From: Terrimonas ferruginea DSM 30193
GTDB taxonomy: Bacteria; Bacteroidota; Bacteroidia; Chitinophagales; Chitinophagaceae
Assembly (NCBI RefSeq): GCF_000425585.1
Contig: NZ_KE384399.1
Span: 186,001 to 250,000 of the forward strand
Reading direction: 5' to 3'
DNA: 64,000 nucleotides
Shown here: in pieces, positions 25,423-33,992 of the stretch
Numbering within the stretch: position 1 is the stretch's first letter
Layout of the letters: the number at the start of each line of letters is the position of its first letter
Made by a program: the position numbers and the translations under genes
The notes under the pieces: generated by a model
Told to the model about the DNA's origin: nothing
The model's input: only the letters and a program-made list of their open reading frames with translations
Databases searched by the model: none

Positions 25423-26076
25423 TTATACAGAAGCCACCAGCCAGATCAACAGGCTCACCAGTGCGGTGACGAGAAGGATGCCTGCCACGCGGAACTTCGA
25501 CCAGCGATAATCCTGCAAAGCGCCCGAAGTTTGCTTGTCGACTGATGAGCGTATCCGGGAAGAAACCTGCAATTTGGAGAGAGGGGCAGTGGCTTCATTG
25601 ATCACAGGCCAGGGCATACGCACCGTGATGCGGAGAATGAGATCGCCGATGGTATCGTTGATCTGCCTTTCATTAAAATCATTCAATCTTTCGATAATAT
25701 CAGAAGTAAGCAGTTGCTGAATGCGGCTGCTTATTTCTTTTGCCTGATGCGGAGCCATTTCCATACCTCCTGCATTCTTTTCCAGTTTGATGAATTGCTG
25801 AAGAATATATTCCGGCGTGATGATGGTCGCTTCCGGTTTGCGGCCGGTACTTTTTTCGTACCAGCGCTGTTGCAGGTATTCCTGTTTTTTATGCGGGTCG
25901 GTCAGTGTTTCGTAGGCTTCTTTTACCGCATAAAAATAAGCGCGTGCATAAGGGTCGTCGCCGTTTTTATCGGGATGATATTTCTGCGCCATTTTCCTGT
26001 AAGCTTTTTTTACATCGTCCAGCGTCACAGGTGGTTGCAGCTCGAGGATTTTATAATGATCCATCAGCGGTTGCAT
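25423..26076 (-). CDS. J-domain protein with C-terminal membrane anchor
   Basis: 217 residues. A J domain occupies the N-terminus (about 5-75) with the essential His-Pro-Asp in KYHPDKNGDD and AYETLTDPHKKQEY; it would stimulate an Hsp70 ATPase. The middle is helical and unrecognised, and residues about 195-217 form one transmembrane helix (FRVAGILLVTALVSLLIWLV), so it is a tail-anchored inner-membrane co-chaperone. A TAtaTTTG box lies 3 bases before the ATG at 26076; MDHYKIL 12 bases further is an equally plausible start. It follows the hydrolase gene by 26 bases. Confidence 0.87.
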   Translation of the reverse strand: MQPLMDHYKILELQPPVTLDDVKKAYRKMAQKYHPDKNGDDPYARAYFYAVKEAYETLTDPHKKQEYLQQRWYEKSTGRKPEATIITPEYILQQFIKLEKNAGGMEMAPHQAKEISSRIQQLLTSDIIERLNDFNERQINDTIGDLILRITVRMPWPVINEATAPLSKLQVSSRIRSSVDKQTSGALQDYRWSKFRVAGILLVTALVSLLIWLVASV

Positions 26077-26079
26077 ACG

Positions 26080-26087
26080 CAAATATA
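26080..26087 (-). promoter_or_regulatory. -7 box TAtaTTTG of the J-domain gene
   Basis: Exact consensus on the minus strand, 3 bases before the ATG, close to the stop of the upstream hydrolase gene. Confidence 0.6.
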
Positions 26088-26102
26088 ACCCGCCCCTTTT
26101 TC

Positions 26103-26957
26103 TCAGGCGAGATAACGCTCAAAAAAGGCCAGTGTGCGCGACCAGGCGAGTTTGGCAGCCGCTGCATCATAACGTGTGGGAGCCGTATCGTTATGAAAAG
26201 CGTGGTTTACATCAGGATACACATATTGTTCGTAGTTGATCTTGTGTTCTTTCAATGCTTTTTCATACGCCTCCATTCCTTCGTTGACGCGGGTATCGAG
26301 GCCGGCATAATGCAGTTGAACAGCGGCTTTTATTTTTCCTGCATCGGCTGTTGCCGGCTGGCGACCGTAGAATGCCACTGCCGCGAGCAGACCTTCCGCC
26401 TGTCTTACCGCCAGTGTATTGGCCATGGCACCTCCCCAGCAAAAACCTACACAACCAGCTTTACCGTTGTAGTCTTTTCTGGTTTTTAAATAGGGAAATG
26501 CGAGCACGAAGTTCTCAATGCTGTCTTTCTGCTCCAGTTTCTGGAAAAGCTGTCTTGCGTCATCTTCGTTTGCAGGTGTACCGCCCAGTACCGCCAATGC
26601 GTTGGGTGCAATGGCCAGGTAACCTGCCTGCGCGGCCCTGCGCGCTACATCTTCGATGTGTGCATTGAGGCCGCGGTTTTCATGAATAACAACAACTGCG
26701 GGATAGCGTTTTTCTTCTTTGGGTCTTGCCACATAGGCTTCCATTTCCCCGTTTACGCCTTTGTATTTGATGCGTTCGGTAAAAAGATCCGCATCGTTGG
26801 TTATGCGGGCATTGGCGGCATTTACTTCAATGCGCGGTAACAGGGCAAGTGCGGCTGTCATGCCGCCGGCCAGCAGGGCCAGGCGGCGGAGAAATTCCGG
26901 CCGCGTCAGCGGACGGTGGGTATATTCGTCATAGAGGTCGATAATACGCTGATCCAT
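26103..26957 (-). CDS. Dienelactone hydrolase family protein, exported
   Basis: 284-residue alpha/beta hydrolase of the dienelactone hydrolase family. The catalytic cysteine lies in GCVGFCWGGAM (about residues 170-180), the histidine in NHAFHND, with HENRGLNAHIED near the oxyanion site. The first 50 residues include RPEFLRRLALLAGGMTAALALLP, a twin-arginine-like export signal, as is common for Bacteroidota members. I prefer MDQRIIDLYDEY over an ATG 39 bases upstream. A TAacTTTA element lies at 27008-27015. Substrate unknown. Confidence 0.88.
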   Translation of the reverse strand: MDQRIIDLYDEYTHRPLTRPEFLRRLALLAGGMTAALALLPRIEVNAANARITNDADLFTERIKYKGVNGEMEAYVARPKEEKRYPAVVVIHENRGLNAHIEDVARRAAQAGYLAIAPNALAVLGGTPANEDDARQLFQKLEQKDSIENFVLAFPYLKTRKDYNGKAGCVGFCWGGAMANTLAVRQAEGLLAAVAFYGRQPATADAGKIKAAVQLHYAGLDTRVNEGMEAYEKALKEHKINYEQYVYPDVNHAFHNDTAPTRYDAAAAKLAWSRTLAFFERYLA

Positions 26958-27169
26958 GCTGATTATTTTAACGTTTTTAGCGAGGGCTGTTAACAATTCG
27001 TTTGACTTAAAGTTACCACATTCGGGCTGTTAAAAAAATTAGCCAAAAGTTTTGCTAACACTTGTTACTGGATGTTTTAGGTGCAACCGCATGGCATAAT
27101 AATAGCTCTTTTTAATTCAACGATGCCTGCCGGCGACCCCGGTGATTTTAAACAAATAAATTTTTAACC

Positions 27170-28567
27170 ATGAAACGCGTACTTGCAACACTCACGCTCG
27201 CTTTGGCCTTTTTGCTGGCAGGATCTGTCAGACAGCAGGCGAATGCCCAGGTAGGTGTCAGCGTAACTTACCAGACGTTCTACGATGAGCTGAGTCCTCA
27301 CGGACGCTGGATCGATTATCCGGATTACGGATATGTGTGGATGCCCAATATGGGACCCGAGTTCCAGCCTTACAGCACCGGCGGGCACTGGGTATGGACG
27401 GATGAATATGAGTGGATGTGGGTGTCTGATTATGATTGGGGATGGGCGCCTTTCCACTACGGCCGCTGGTTTTATGATGCCGGTTATGGTGGCTGGATGT
27501 GGATGCCGGGTTATGAGTGGTCGCCCGCCTGGGTTGCCTGGCGCGATGGTGGCGACTACTACGGATGGGCTCCGCTTCGTCCTGGTATCAGCATCAGTGT
27601 AGGATTTGGTGGATATAATCCTCCTTCCTCTTACTGGTGTTTTGCGCCACGCCGTTATATTTCTTCTCCACGCATTTATGATTACTGCGTACCGCGCAGC
27701 CGCAACGTAACGATCATTAATAACACAACCATCATCAATAATTACAATCGCCGTTCGAATGTGTTTATATCCGGCGGTCCGGGGAGAAGAGATGCCGAGC
27801 GTTATGCAGGCACCATCCGCCCTGCACGTTTCCGTGATGCAGACCGTCCCGGCCGCGCAGGATTCCGCAACAACCAGGTGTCTGTCTACAGACCTTCGGT
27901 GAACCGCGACAACAACCGCAATTTCGCTCCGCAACGTTTCGATCGCTATGACCGCAATGATCGCACAGCCGGTAATAATCGTGGTAACACATTTGACAGA
28001 CCTAATCGTAATAATAACGACAGAAACGAAAGAGCAAATGGCAATGATCGTCCGGGCCGCAGCAATGTATTTGACCGCCCTAACCGTGACGTAAATAATA
28101 ACAACGATCGCGGCAATAACAACAACGATCGTCCCAACCGTTTCGATCGTGGTAACAGAAACGATAACAACAACACACCGGCTACACCTGATCGCGGCAA
28201 CACGCCGGGACGGAATGTATTTGACCGGGGAAATAACAACAATAACAACAGACCGGAACGTACAACTCCTCCGCGTCGTGAGCAAACGGATAACAACCGT
28301 CCCGCAGACAGGCCCAATGTATTTGACCGGCCCAACCGCGGCAATCGCCAGGAGAATGCAACACCGCAACGTAACAATACATTTGATCGCCCGCAGCAGC
28401 AACAGCCGCCGCGCCGCGAGATCAGAACAGAACAGCCGCGTCAACCACAGCAGCAATCGCGCCCGCAGTTTGAACGTCGTGAGCAGCCGCGCATGGAGAA
28501 CCGCAGTGGTGGCGGCGAACGCAGAGGTAATGACGGAGGTGGCGCACGCCGCTTCGGAAGAGGCTAG
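27170..28567 (+). CDS. DUF6600-type secreted protein with Asn/Arg/Asp-rich repeat tail
   Basis: 465 residues. Signal peptide to about residue 27 (..QQANA-Q). Residues 30-150 are extraordinarily rich in Tyr, Trp and Gly (for example HGRWIDYPDYGYVWMP, GWMWMPGYEWSPAWVAW), the pattern of DUF6600/YXWGXW-type envelope proteins. From about 185 to the end it is low-complexity: repeated NVFDRPNR/FDRxNR units separated by Asn-rich stretches, then Gln/Pro/Arg, ending in an RGG-like tail GGGARRFGRG. Strong basic charge suggests binding to an acidic surface polymer; this is inference. The large open frame antisense to the tail is a by-product of its codons. Terminator downstream. Confidence 0.82.
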   Translation: MKRVLATLTLALAFLLAGSVRQQANAQVGVSVTYQTFYDELSPHGRWIDYPDYGYVWMPNMGPEFQPYSTGGHWVWTDEYEWMWVSDYDWGWAPFHYGRWFYDAGYGGWMWMPGYEWSPAWVAWRDGGDYYGWAPLRPGISISVGFGGYNPPSSYWCFAPRRYISSPRIYDYCVPRSRNVTIINNTTIINNYNRRSNVFISGGPGRRDAERYAGTIRPARFRDADRPGRAGFRNNQVSVYRPSVNRDNNRNFAPQRFDRYDRNDRTAGNNRGNTFDRPNRNNNDRNERANGNDRPGRSNVFDRPNRDVNNNNDRGNNNNDRPNRFDRGNRNDNNNTPATPDRGNTPGRNVFDRGNNNNNNRPERTTPPRREQTDNNRPADRPNVFDRPNRGNRQENATPQRNNTFDRPQQQQPPRREIRTEQPRQPQQQSRPQFERREQPRMENRSGGGERRGNDGGGARRFGRG

Positions 28568-28589
28568 CAGTTTTTTTTACTTTAGTAAA

Positions 28590-28616
28590 GCCGTCCTGTT
28601 AAGGGCGGCTTTTTTT
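28590..28616 (+). terminator. Terminator of the DUF6600 gene
   Basis: A 7-bp stem GCCGTCC/GGGCGGC (one T-G) with a 6-nt loop and seven T, 22 bases past the stop. Confidence 0.9.
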
Positions 28617-28624
28617 GTACCTTA

Positions 28625-28812
28625 GTTGAGTAGTAAGTAATAAGTAGTAAGTAGTAAGTATTAAGTAGTAAGTAGTAAGTAGTAAGTAGTAAGTAGTAAG
28701 TAGTAAGTAGTAAGTAGTAAGTAATAAGTAGTAGGTAGACATCTATTCACTTATTGACTTATTCACCATTGACGATTGACGATTCACGATTCACCATTCA
28801 CCATTCACTTTT
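28625..28812 (+). repeat. Longest heptad array: AGTAAGT units then TTCACCA/TTGACGA units
   Basis: 28628-28738 is an almost perfect tandem of AGTAAGT (about 15 units with occasional AATAAGT or TATTAAG variants). 28741-28812 continues with ACTTATT, TTCACCA, TTGACGA, TTCACGA units. The array stops 6 bases before the ABC exporter's start codon. Confidence 0.92.
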
Positions 28813-28818
28813 TGACTT

Positions 28819-30579
28819 TTGAAAACACTCTGGCATTATCTCCGCCCCCAAAGGGTCCTGATCATATGGTCGCTGCTGCTGGCCGGATTGGCGCAATTGC
28901 TCACGCTGGTTGATCCGCTTATCTTCGGAAAAATCATCGATGAATACGCCCTGCATCCCGGCGACAGGCCCGAAAATGAACTTGTGAAAGGCGTACTGTT
29001 CTGGCTGATCGTAGCAGTGGGCATAGCTTTGCTCGCACGCCTGGCAAAGACATTCCAGGAATACGTAATGCGGCTGGCCGTGCAACGTTTCGGGTTGCAG
29101 ATTTTTAATGATGGACTCAAACAAACACTCCGGCTTTCCTTCCAGGAATTTGAGAACCAGCGCAGCGGCGAAACCCTGTCCATGCTGCAGAAAGTGCGCA
29201 CAGACACCGAACGTTTTATCAGCGCTTTCATCAACGTGCTGTTTTCATCCGTGATCGGAATAGGTTTCCTGATCTGGTATGCTGTTACCAAACATTGGTT
29301 GCTGATTCCCGTATTTGTTATCGGCGTGCTGGTACTCGGTGGCCTGACCGGATTGCTCAGTAAAAAAATAAAAACGATCCAACGCTCCATCAACCGCGAA
29401 ACAAACCAGATGTCTGGTGCGATCACTGAATCATTGCGCAATATCGAATTGGTAAAAAGCCTGGGGCTTACTTATCCCGAAGTAAAAAGATTGCGGTTGC
29501 AAACACAGAAGATCTTTGATCTGGAGATGACGAAAGTAAGAAAGGTGCGCACGCTGAGTTTCCTGCAAAGTTCTGCGCTTACCTTACTCCGGCAATCTAT
29601 CCTGTTTATTCTATTGTGGCTTATTTTTCGTCATGTATTGACCACCGGTGAACTGATCAGTATGCAGTTTATTTCCACCACTATCTTCGGGCCTTTACAA
29701 GACCTGGGAACGATTATTCTTACTTATCGCGAAGCAGAAGCATCGGTGATGAATTTTGATAAACTGATGAAAAAACCTGTTGAAGCGCGCCCGGCGGAAC
29801 CGCTGCAACTGGGCGAGTTGGAAACATTGGAATTTAAAGAAGTGGTGTTCCGCCACCAGAGCTCACACCAGAATGCCATCGACGGGTTGTCGTTCAAAAT
29901 AAAAAAAGGGGAGACCATCGCATTTGTCGGTCCTTCAGGCTCGGGCAAATCGACGCTGGTGAAGTTGCTGGTGGGTTTGTATCTTCCTGTCGAGGGACAT
30001 ATTTATTTCAATGACCTGCCTTCTGATGGTATCCGCTATAATGATATGCGCAGGCAGATCGGATTTGTAACGCAGGAAACACAACTCTTCTTTGGAACGA
30101 TAAGGGATAACCTGCTTTTTGTAAAACCATCAGCGACGGAAGAAGAGATGATCGAAGCGCTTCATCGCGCATCCTGTGACGGCTTGTTAAGTCGCTCCGG
30201 GCGCGGGCTCGATACATTGCTGGGAGAGGGAGGCATGAAGTTGAGCGGCGGTGAAAAACAACGCATCGCTATTGCCAGGGCATTGCTGCGTCACCCGCGC
30301 TTATTGATATTTGACGAAGCTACATCGGCATTGGATTCCCTGACAGAACAGGCCATTACCGAAACCGTCAGGACTATTTCCAGTCAGCGGGATCCTATGA
30401 CCATACTCATTGCCCACCGCTTATCGACCATCCTGCATGCCGATAAGATTATTGTACTGGAAAAAGGAAAGGTGGCGGAGCAAGGCACCCATGCAGAACT
30501 GGTAGAACAAAAAGGCCTGTATTATGCCATGTGGCGGCAGCAGATCGGTGAACGTCGCGACGAAGTGGTAGCGGGATAA
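28819..30579 (+). CDS. ABC exporter, fused permease and ATPase (TTG start)
   Basis: 586-residue half-transporter that works as a dimer in the inner membrane. Residues 1-315 hold six membrane helices (first: LIIWSLLLAGLAQLL); residues 335-575 the ATPase with Walker A GPSGSGKST, signature LSGGEKQRIAIARAL and Walker B LLIFDEATSALDS. The N-terminus MKTLWHYLRPQ agrees with homologues, and no ATG occurs in frame for about 85 codons, so TTG is the start. Substrate (lipid or drug-like) unknown. The lipoprotein gene follows by 27 bases. Confidence 0.92.
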   Translation: MKTLWHYLRPQRVLIIWSLLLAGLAQLLTLVDPLIFGKIIDEYALHPGDRPENELVKGVLFWLIVAVGIALLARLAKTFQEYVMRLAVQRFGLQIFNDGLKQTLRLSFQEFENQRSGETLSMLQKVRTDTERFISAFINVLFSSVIGIGFLIWYAVTKHWLLIPVFVIGVLVLGGLTGLLSKKIKTIQRSINRETNQMSGAITESLRNIELVKSLGLTYPEVKRLRLQTQKIFDLEMTKVRKVRTLSFLQSSALTLLRQSILFILLWLIFRHVLTTGELISMQFISTTIFGPLQDLGTIILTYREAEASVMNFDKLMKKPVEARPAEPLQLGELETLEFKEVVFRHQSSHQNAIDGLSFKIKKGETIAFVGPSGSGKSTLVKLLVGLYLPVEGHIYFNDLPSDGIRYNDMRRQIGFVTQETQLFFGTIRDNLLFVKPSATEEEMIEALHRASCDGLLSRSGRGLDTLLGEGGMKLSGGEKQRIAIARALLRHPRLLIFDEATSALDSLTEQAITETVRTISSQRDPMTILIAHRLSTILHADKIIVLEKGKVAEQGTHAELVEQKGLYYAMWRQQIGERRDEVVAG

Positions 30580-30606
30580 CGGCAAGTTATTTGTGGTAAA
30601 AACGTT

Positions 30607-31047
30607 ATGAAAAACTTCTTGCCATTCCTCCTGCTGTTTGGTCTTTTCGCCTGCCGCGATAAGGGACCATCCAAGGCCACGATTCCGGATCCTGAGGGCG
30701 TTACTGCCATGAAACCTCTTCATGATACAAGCTTTACAGTCGTATTGACTCCCGACACCGCGGTCGGTCCCATTTACGGATATCTCGACAGCGGCAAGGT
30801 GGTAAGCTGTTACCTGCGGGTAGACAAACCCGTTCACCTCGAAGCGGAACTGGTCGCTCTTACACCTGGTCTCAACCTGCGCTTCAATCAATTGTTTATA
30901 CCCGATAGTACGGCCGACGGTCCGTTCGGCAACACACTTACCTATCAATTGGGGAAAACCGGAACCTACCGGCTTGTATTGGCGCCCAATCTGATGGCCG
31001 AAGGACAAACAACCGGAGAATACCTGGTACGTTTCAATACACAATAA
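30607..31047 (+). CDS. Putative lipoprotein, 146 aa
   Basis: A 146-residue exported lipoprotein: signal MKNFLPFLLLFGLF followed by lipobox FAC with the cysteine at residue 16. The mature part looks like a small beta-sandwich (FTVVLTPDT, VSCYLRVDKPVHLEAEL, TYRLVLAPN) resembling pre-peptidase C-terminal-like or carbohydrate-binding modules, but no family is assigned. It lies 27 bases after the ABC exporter and may be an accessory. Its TAA abuts the AEC transporter's stop. Confidence 0.72.
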   Translation: MKNFLPFLLLFGLFACRDKGPSKATIPDPEGVTAMKPLHDTSFTVVLTPDTAVGPIYGYLDSGKVVSCYLRVDKPVHLEAELVALTPGLNLRFNQLFIPDSTADGPFGNTLTYQLGKTGTYRLVLAPNLMAEGQTTGEYLVRFNTQ

Positions 31048-31956
31048 TCAGGTGAGCACCTGCTGAATAACCCAGAACCATCCCGCTGTAGTGATAAACG
31101 CCAATAAAATACCGATGCCAATCACCAGGCTGGCCAGTCTTGGATGCAGATTGTATTGATCGGCAATGATGCCGGAAGATAGCAGGGTAGGCATGGCCGC
31201 TTCGAACACGGTTACCTGCGCAATCACTCCTTTCATTTGTAAAAAGAAAGCGATCAGCAACAGGATGAGCGGTGCAGCAATCAGTTTGTATAATAAAGTA
31301 AATGCGATAGGGTGTACCTCTTCCCGCCAACCCTGAAAATTCAATTGTAATCCGATAGAGAAAAGCGCCAGCGGCCCCACCGTAGCGGCCAATGTATTGA
31401 ACAGCGGATCCAGTGGTTGCAGATTAAAAAAATGCGGCAGTATCAATGCTGCAATACAACCGATCAGCGGTGGAAACCTGATAAGCTTTTGCACCAGCAC
31501 TTTCGGTTGCAGCGTATGCGATTCGGAGGAATTCATCGCAACGATGATACCGGCAGTAGATAAGAGAATAAAAGTTACCTGGTCGCAAATGATGGCCGTT
31601 CCCAATTCGTGTTCCCCAAACCAGGCCGTTACCAATGGAAAACCAACAAAAGAGGTATTGGCCAATCCGGCGGTCAGTTTCAATCCGCCTTCGGCGGGTT
31701 TGGGTAAACGGCGTTGGGATGCATAAACTTTTACCCATAACCAGCCCGCCAGCCAGATGATCAACGGGCTTACCGCAGGAAAGATCAATTCAGGGCTCCA
31801 GCGGATATGCGGTAAATATTTAAAAGAAACGGCAGGCAGCGCGAGATAAATAATCCAGACATTAATGCTCTTGTGCGATCCTTCCGGTAACAGCCCCGAG
31901 CGGCGGAATAGGAATCCCGCCAAAATACAAATGCCGATCAGGATAAAAGCAGCCAT
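31048..31956 (-). CDS. AEC (auxin efflux carrier) family transporter
   Basis: 302-residue inner-membrane protein with about 10 helices of the AEC family. Seen: LALPAVSFKYLPH in the first third, GLANTSFVGFPLVTAWFG (the family's NTSFVGFP crossover motif) and VFEAAMPTLLSSGIIA near the end. Bacterial members export or import organic acids such as malate or malonate. The start is one base after the end of the upstream transporter gene, so translation is coupled. Confidence 0.9.
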   Translation of the reverse strand: MAAFILIGICILAGFLFRRSGLLPEGSHKSINVWIIYLALPAVSFKYLPHIRWSPELIFPAVSPLIIWLAGWLWVKVYASQRRLPKPAEGGLKLTAGLANTSFVGFPLVTAWFGEHELGTAIICDQVTFILLSTAGIIVAMNSSESHTLQPKVLVQKLIRFPPLIGCIAALILPHFFNLQPLDPLFNTLAATVGPLALFSIGLQLNFQGWREEVHPIAFTLLYKLIAAPLILLLIAFFLQMKGVIAQVTVFEAAMPTLLSSGIIADQYNLHPRLASLVIGIGILLAFITTAGWFWVIQQVLT

Positions 31957-31957
31957 A

Positions 31958-32944
31958 TCAGTTGATCTGTCTTTTTGCCGCAGCCTGCGCCAGTATGCTG
32001 GCCGCTATTAACTGCAAGGCATGATAAAACATAAGTGGCAACAACAAGATACCGGTTGCCGCGCTTCCTGCAAATAATACATTCGCCATTACCGTTCCGT
32101 GCACCAGCGATTTTTTTGAACCGCAGAAAATAACGGTAATACGATCCGCTGCAGAAAAACCAAGCAGTTGCGAAATGCCATATACAATGCCCATTACCGC
32201 CAGGAAAAGGGTGAGCATACCCGCACCCAGCAACAGCAATCCGCCTGCGGTAAAATTGTCAAACAAATGAAGGTAAAAAGAATGACAGAAGGAGGTATAA
32301 ATAATGATCAGGATTACGGTCTGATCAAACAGTTTCAGTTTCTTTTTATGGGTTTCTGCAAAAGCTCCCCAATAACGATGCAATAACAATCCCAATACTA
32401 CCGGGAGCAAAACCTGTAATAAAAGTTTGCCAACGATCTGGCTTGTGTCCGCATGTACTTCGCTGTTGGAGGTAATGAACAATCCGGTCCATAAAGGCGT
32501 AAACACAAGACCCAGCAACGATGAAATGCCTGCGTTAAAAATGGCAGCAGGAATATTTCCCCGTGCGATCGATACCATTACCACGGAAGAAGATACGGTG
32601 GAAGGCAAGGCCGCTAAAAAGAAAATAGCCTGCCATAGCAGTATACCATCTTCCGAATGGAAAAATGGTTTTACGGCCAATGCCAGTAAAGGAAAAAAGA
32701 TAAAAGTGGTAGCCTGGATCAGCACATGCATTTTCCAATTAGCCAGTCCTTCGCGCATGGCCCTGGGGCTAAGCCGCAGGCCATAAAAAAAGAAAATGAT
32801 TGATACGCCATAGTTGGCCGCTTCTTCGAGTGAAAAAGGTTCTTTGGCCAGGCCGGGCCCGGGCACCAGGTAAGCCAGTATGATCATGGCAACGATCGCC
32901 AGCAGAAAACCATCAATCCCCCATCTTGCGAGTGTGCTCTTCAA
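31958..32944 (-). CDS. Bile acid:sodium symporter (BASS/SBF-like) family protein (TTG start)
   Basis: 328-residue membrane protein of the SBF-like (YfeH-type) group, about 10 helices. Characteristic: IIFFFYGLRLSPRAMREGL, AALPSTVSSSVVMVSIARGN and FCGSKKSLVHGT. The start must be TTG: an in-frame TGA lies six codons upstream and the first internal ATG would remove helix one. It follows the alpha/beta hydrolase stop by 7 bases, making a hydrolase-BASS-AEC operon. Substrate unknown. Confidence 0.88.
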   Translation of the reverse strand: MKSTLARWGIDGFLLAIVAMIILAYLVPGPGLAKEPFSLEEAANYGVSIIFFFYGLRLSPRAMREGLANWKMHVLIQATTFIFFPLLALAVKPFFHSEDGILLWQAIFFLAALPSTVSSSVVMVSIARGNIPAAIFNAGISSLLGLVFTPLWTGLFITSNSEVHADTSQIVGKLLLQVLLPVVLGLLLHRYWGAFAETHKKKLKLFDQTVILIIIYTSFCHSFYLHLFDNFTAGGLLLLGAGMLTLFLAVMGIVYGISQLLGFSAADRITVIFCGSKKSLVHGTVMANVLFAGSAATGILLLPLMFYHALQLIAASILAQAAAKRQIN

Positions 32945-32951
32945 TACGCTT

Positions 32952-33956
32952 TTATTTTTTCAGGAATGCCTTCAAAGGTGCGATAAATTTTTCATACGCT
33001 TCTATATGCGGGAGATGACCGATGCCGTCGATTTCCACCAGTGTCGAACCCTTGATCAGGGCCGCTGTTTTTTTACCCAGTACGGGATAATTACCCAACT
33101 GCCCGCGTACACCGGCAGGCGCTTTGTTCTTGCCCAGGGCTGTGCGGTCGCGTTGACCGATGATCAGCAATACCGGCATACGCAGTTGATCAAATTCATA
33201 ACATACGGGTTGCGTAAAGATCATGTCATACAGCAATGCGGAGTTCCAGGCAATGCGTGGATAATCGATGTTGGTAGTCCAGCCGGCAAGCATATTCACC
33301 CAACGGTCGTAGGCCGGCTTCCATTTATTATCATAATAAAATGTAAGTTGATATTGGCGGATACTTTCGTATGTCTGCTTCAATTCTTCCTGGTACCATT
33401 CTTCCACCGGCATATAAGGCACGTATTGGCGCCAGTCTTCCAACCCGATTGGGTTTTCCAGTACAAGTTTTTCGGTAAGGGACGGATACATCAGGGCAAA
33501 CCTCGTTGCCAGCATACCACCCATTGAATGTCCGAGCACAATGGTTTTTGTCACATTCAATGTATCAAGTAATGTTTTTGTTTGCGAAGCCAGCAAGGGA
33601 AAACTGTATTGAATACGGTTGGGCTTGGATGATTTGCCAAAGCCGATCTGGTCGGGAATGATGACGCGGTAGCCTTCCTGCTGGAGGTCGCGCGCCGTCT
33701 GCTCCCAGTATGCGCCGTTGAAATTTTTTCCATGTAAAAGCACAATCGTACGACCATTCGGGCTGGCGGGTTTTATGTCCATATAGGCCATGCGAAGAGG
33801 TTCACCCTGCACGTTCAGCGACAGGTAGTGCACGTCGAAAGGGTAGGATACGTTTTCAAGATTGGTGCCGTTAACCGGCGTCGATTGTTGTGCATGGGTA
33901 AAGGTTCCCATTGTCAGCAGCAACCCTAATGCGATAACATAACGCATAGCAGGCAT
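32952..33956 (-). CDS. Secreted alpha/beta hydrolase
   Basis: 334-residue alpha/beta-fold hydrolase with a signal peptide (MRYVIALGLLLTMGTFTHAQ), so periplasmic or outer. Oxyanion region VLLHGKNFNGAYW, nucleophile elbow GHSMGGMLA with the serine, later acid in LIIGQRDRTA, and the histidine in GIGHLPHIEA. It resembles haloperoxidase/epoxide-hydrolase-type enzymes; substrate not predictable. First gene of the hydrolase-BASS-AEC unit. Confidence 0.9.
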   Translation of the reverse strand: MPAMRYVIALGLLLTMGTFTHAQQSTPVNGTNLENVSYPFDVHYLSLNVQGEPLRMAYMDIKPASPNGRTIVLLHGKNFNGAYWEQTARDLQQEGYRVIIPDQIGFGKSSKPNRIQYSFPLLASQTKTLLDTLNVTKTIVLGHSMGGMLATRFALMYPSLTEKLVLENPIGLEDWRQYVPYMPVEEWYQEELKQTYESIRQYQLTFYYDNKWKPAYDRWVNMLAGWTTNIDYPRIAWNSALLYDMIFTQPVCYEFDQLRMPVLLIIGQRDRTALGKNKAPAGVRGQLGNYPVLGKKTAALIKGSTLVEIDGIGHLPHIEAYEKFIAPLKAFLKK

Positions 33957-33992
33957 TTTAATAAAGTGAATAAATACAGGCTATCCCGGTTG

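Noticed and set aside
27164-28456. 430-codon open frame antisense to the DUF6600 gene
   Set aside because: It mirrors the repetitive Asn/Arg/Asp codons of the sense gene, has Val/Ile/Arg low-complexity sequence and no family pattern; the sense frame has a signal peptide and terminator.
28625-28812. Possible CRISPR array
   Set aside because: The repeat is a contiguous 7-bp tandem with no unique spacers, and no cas genes are near.
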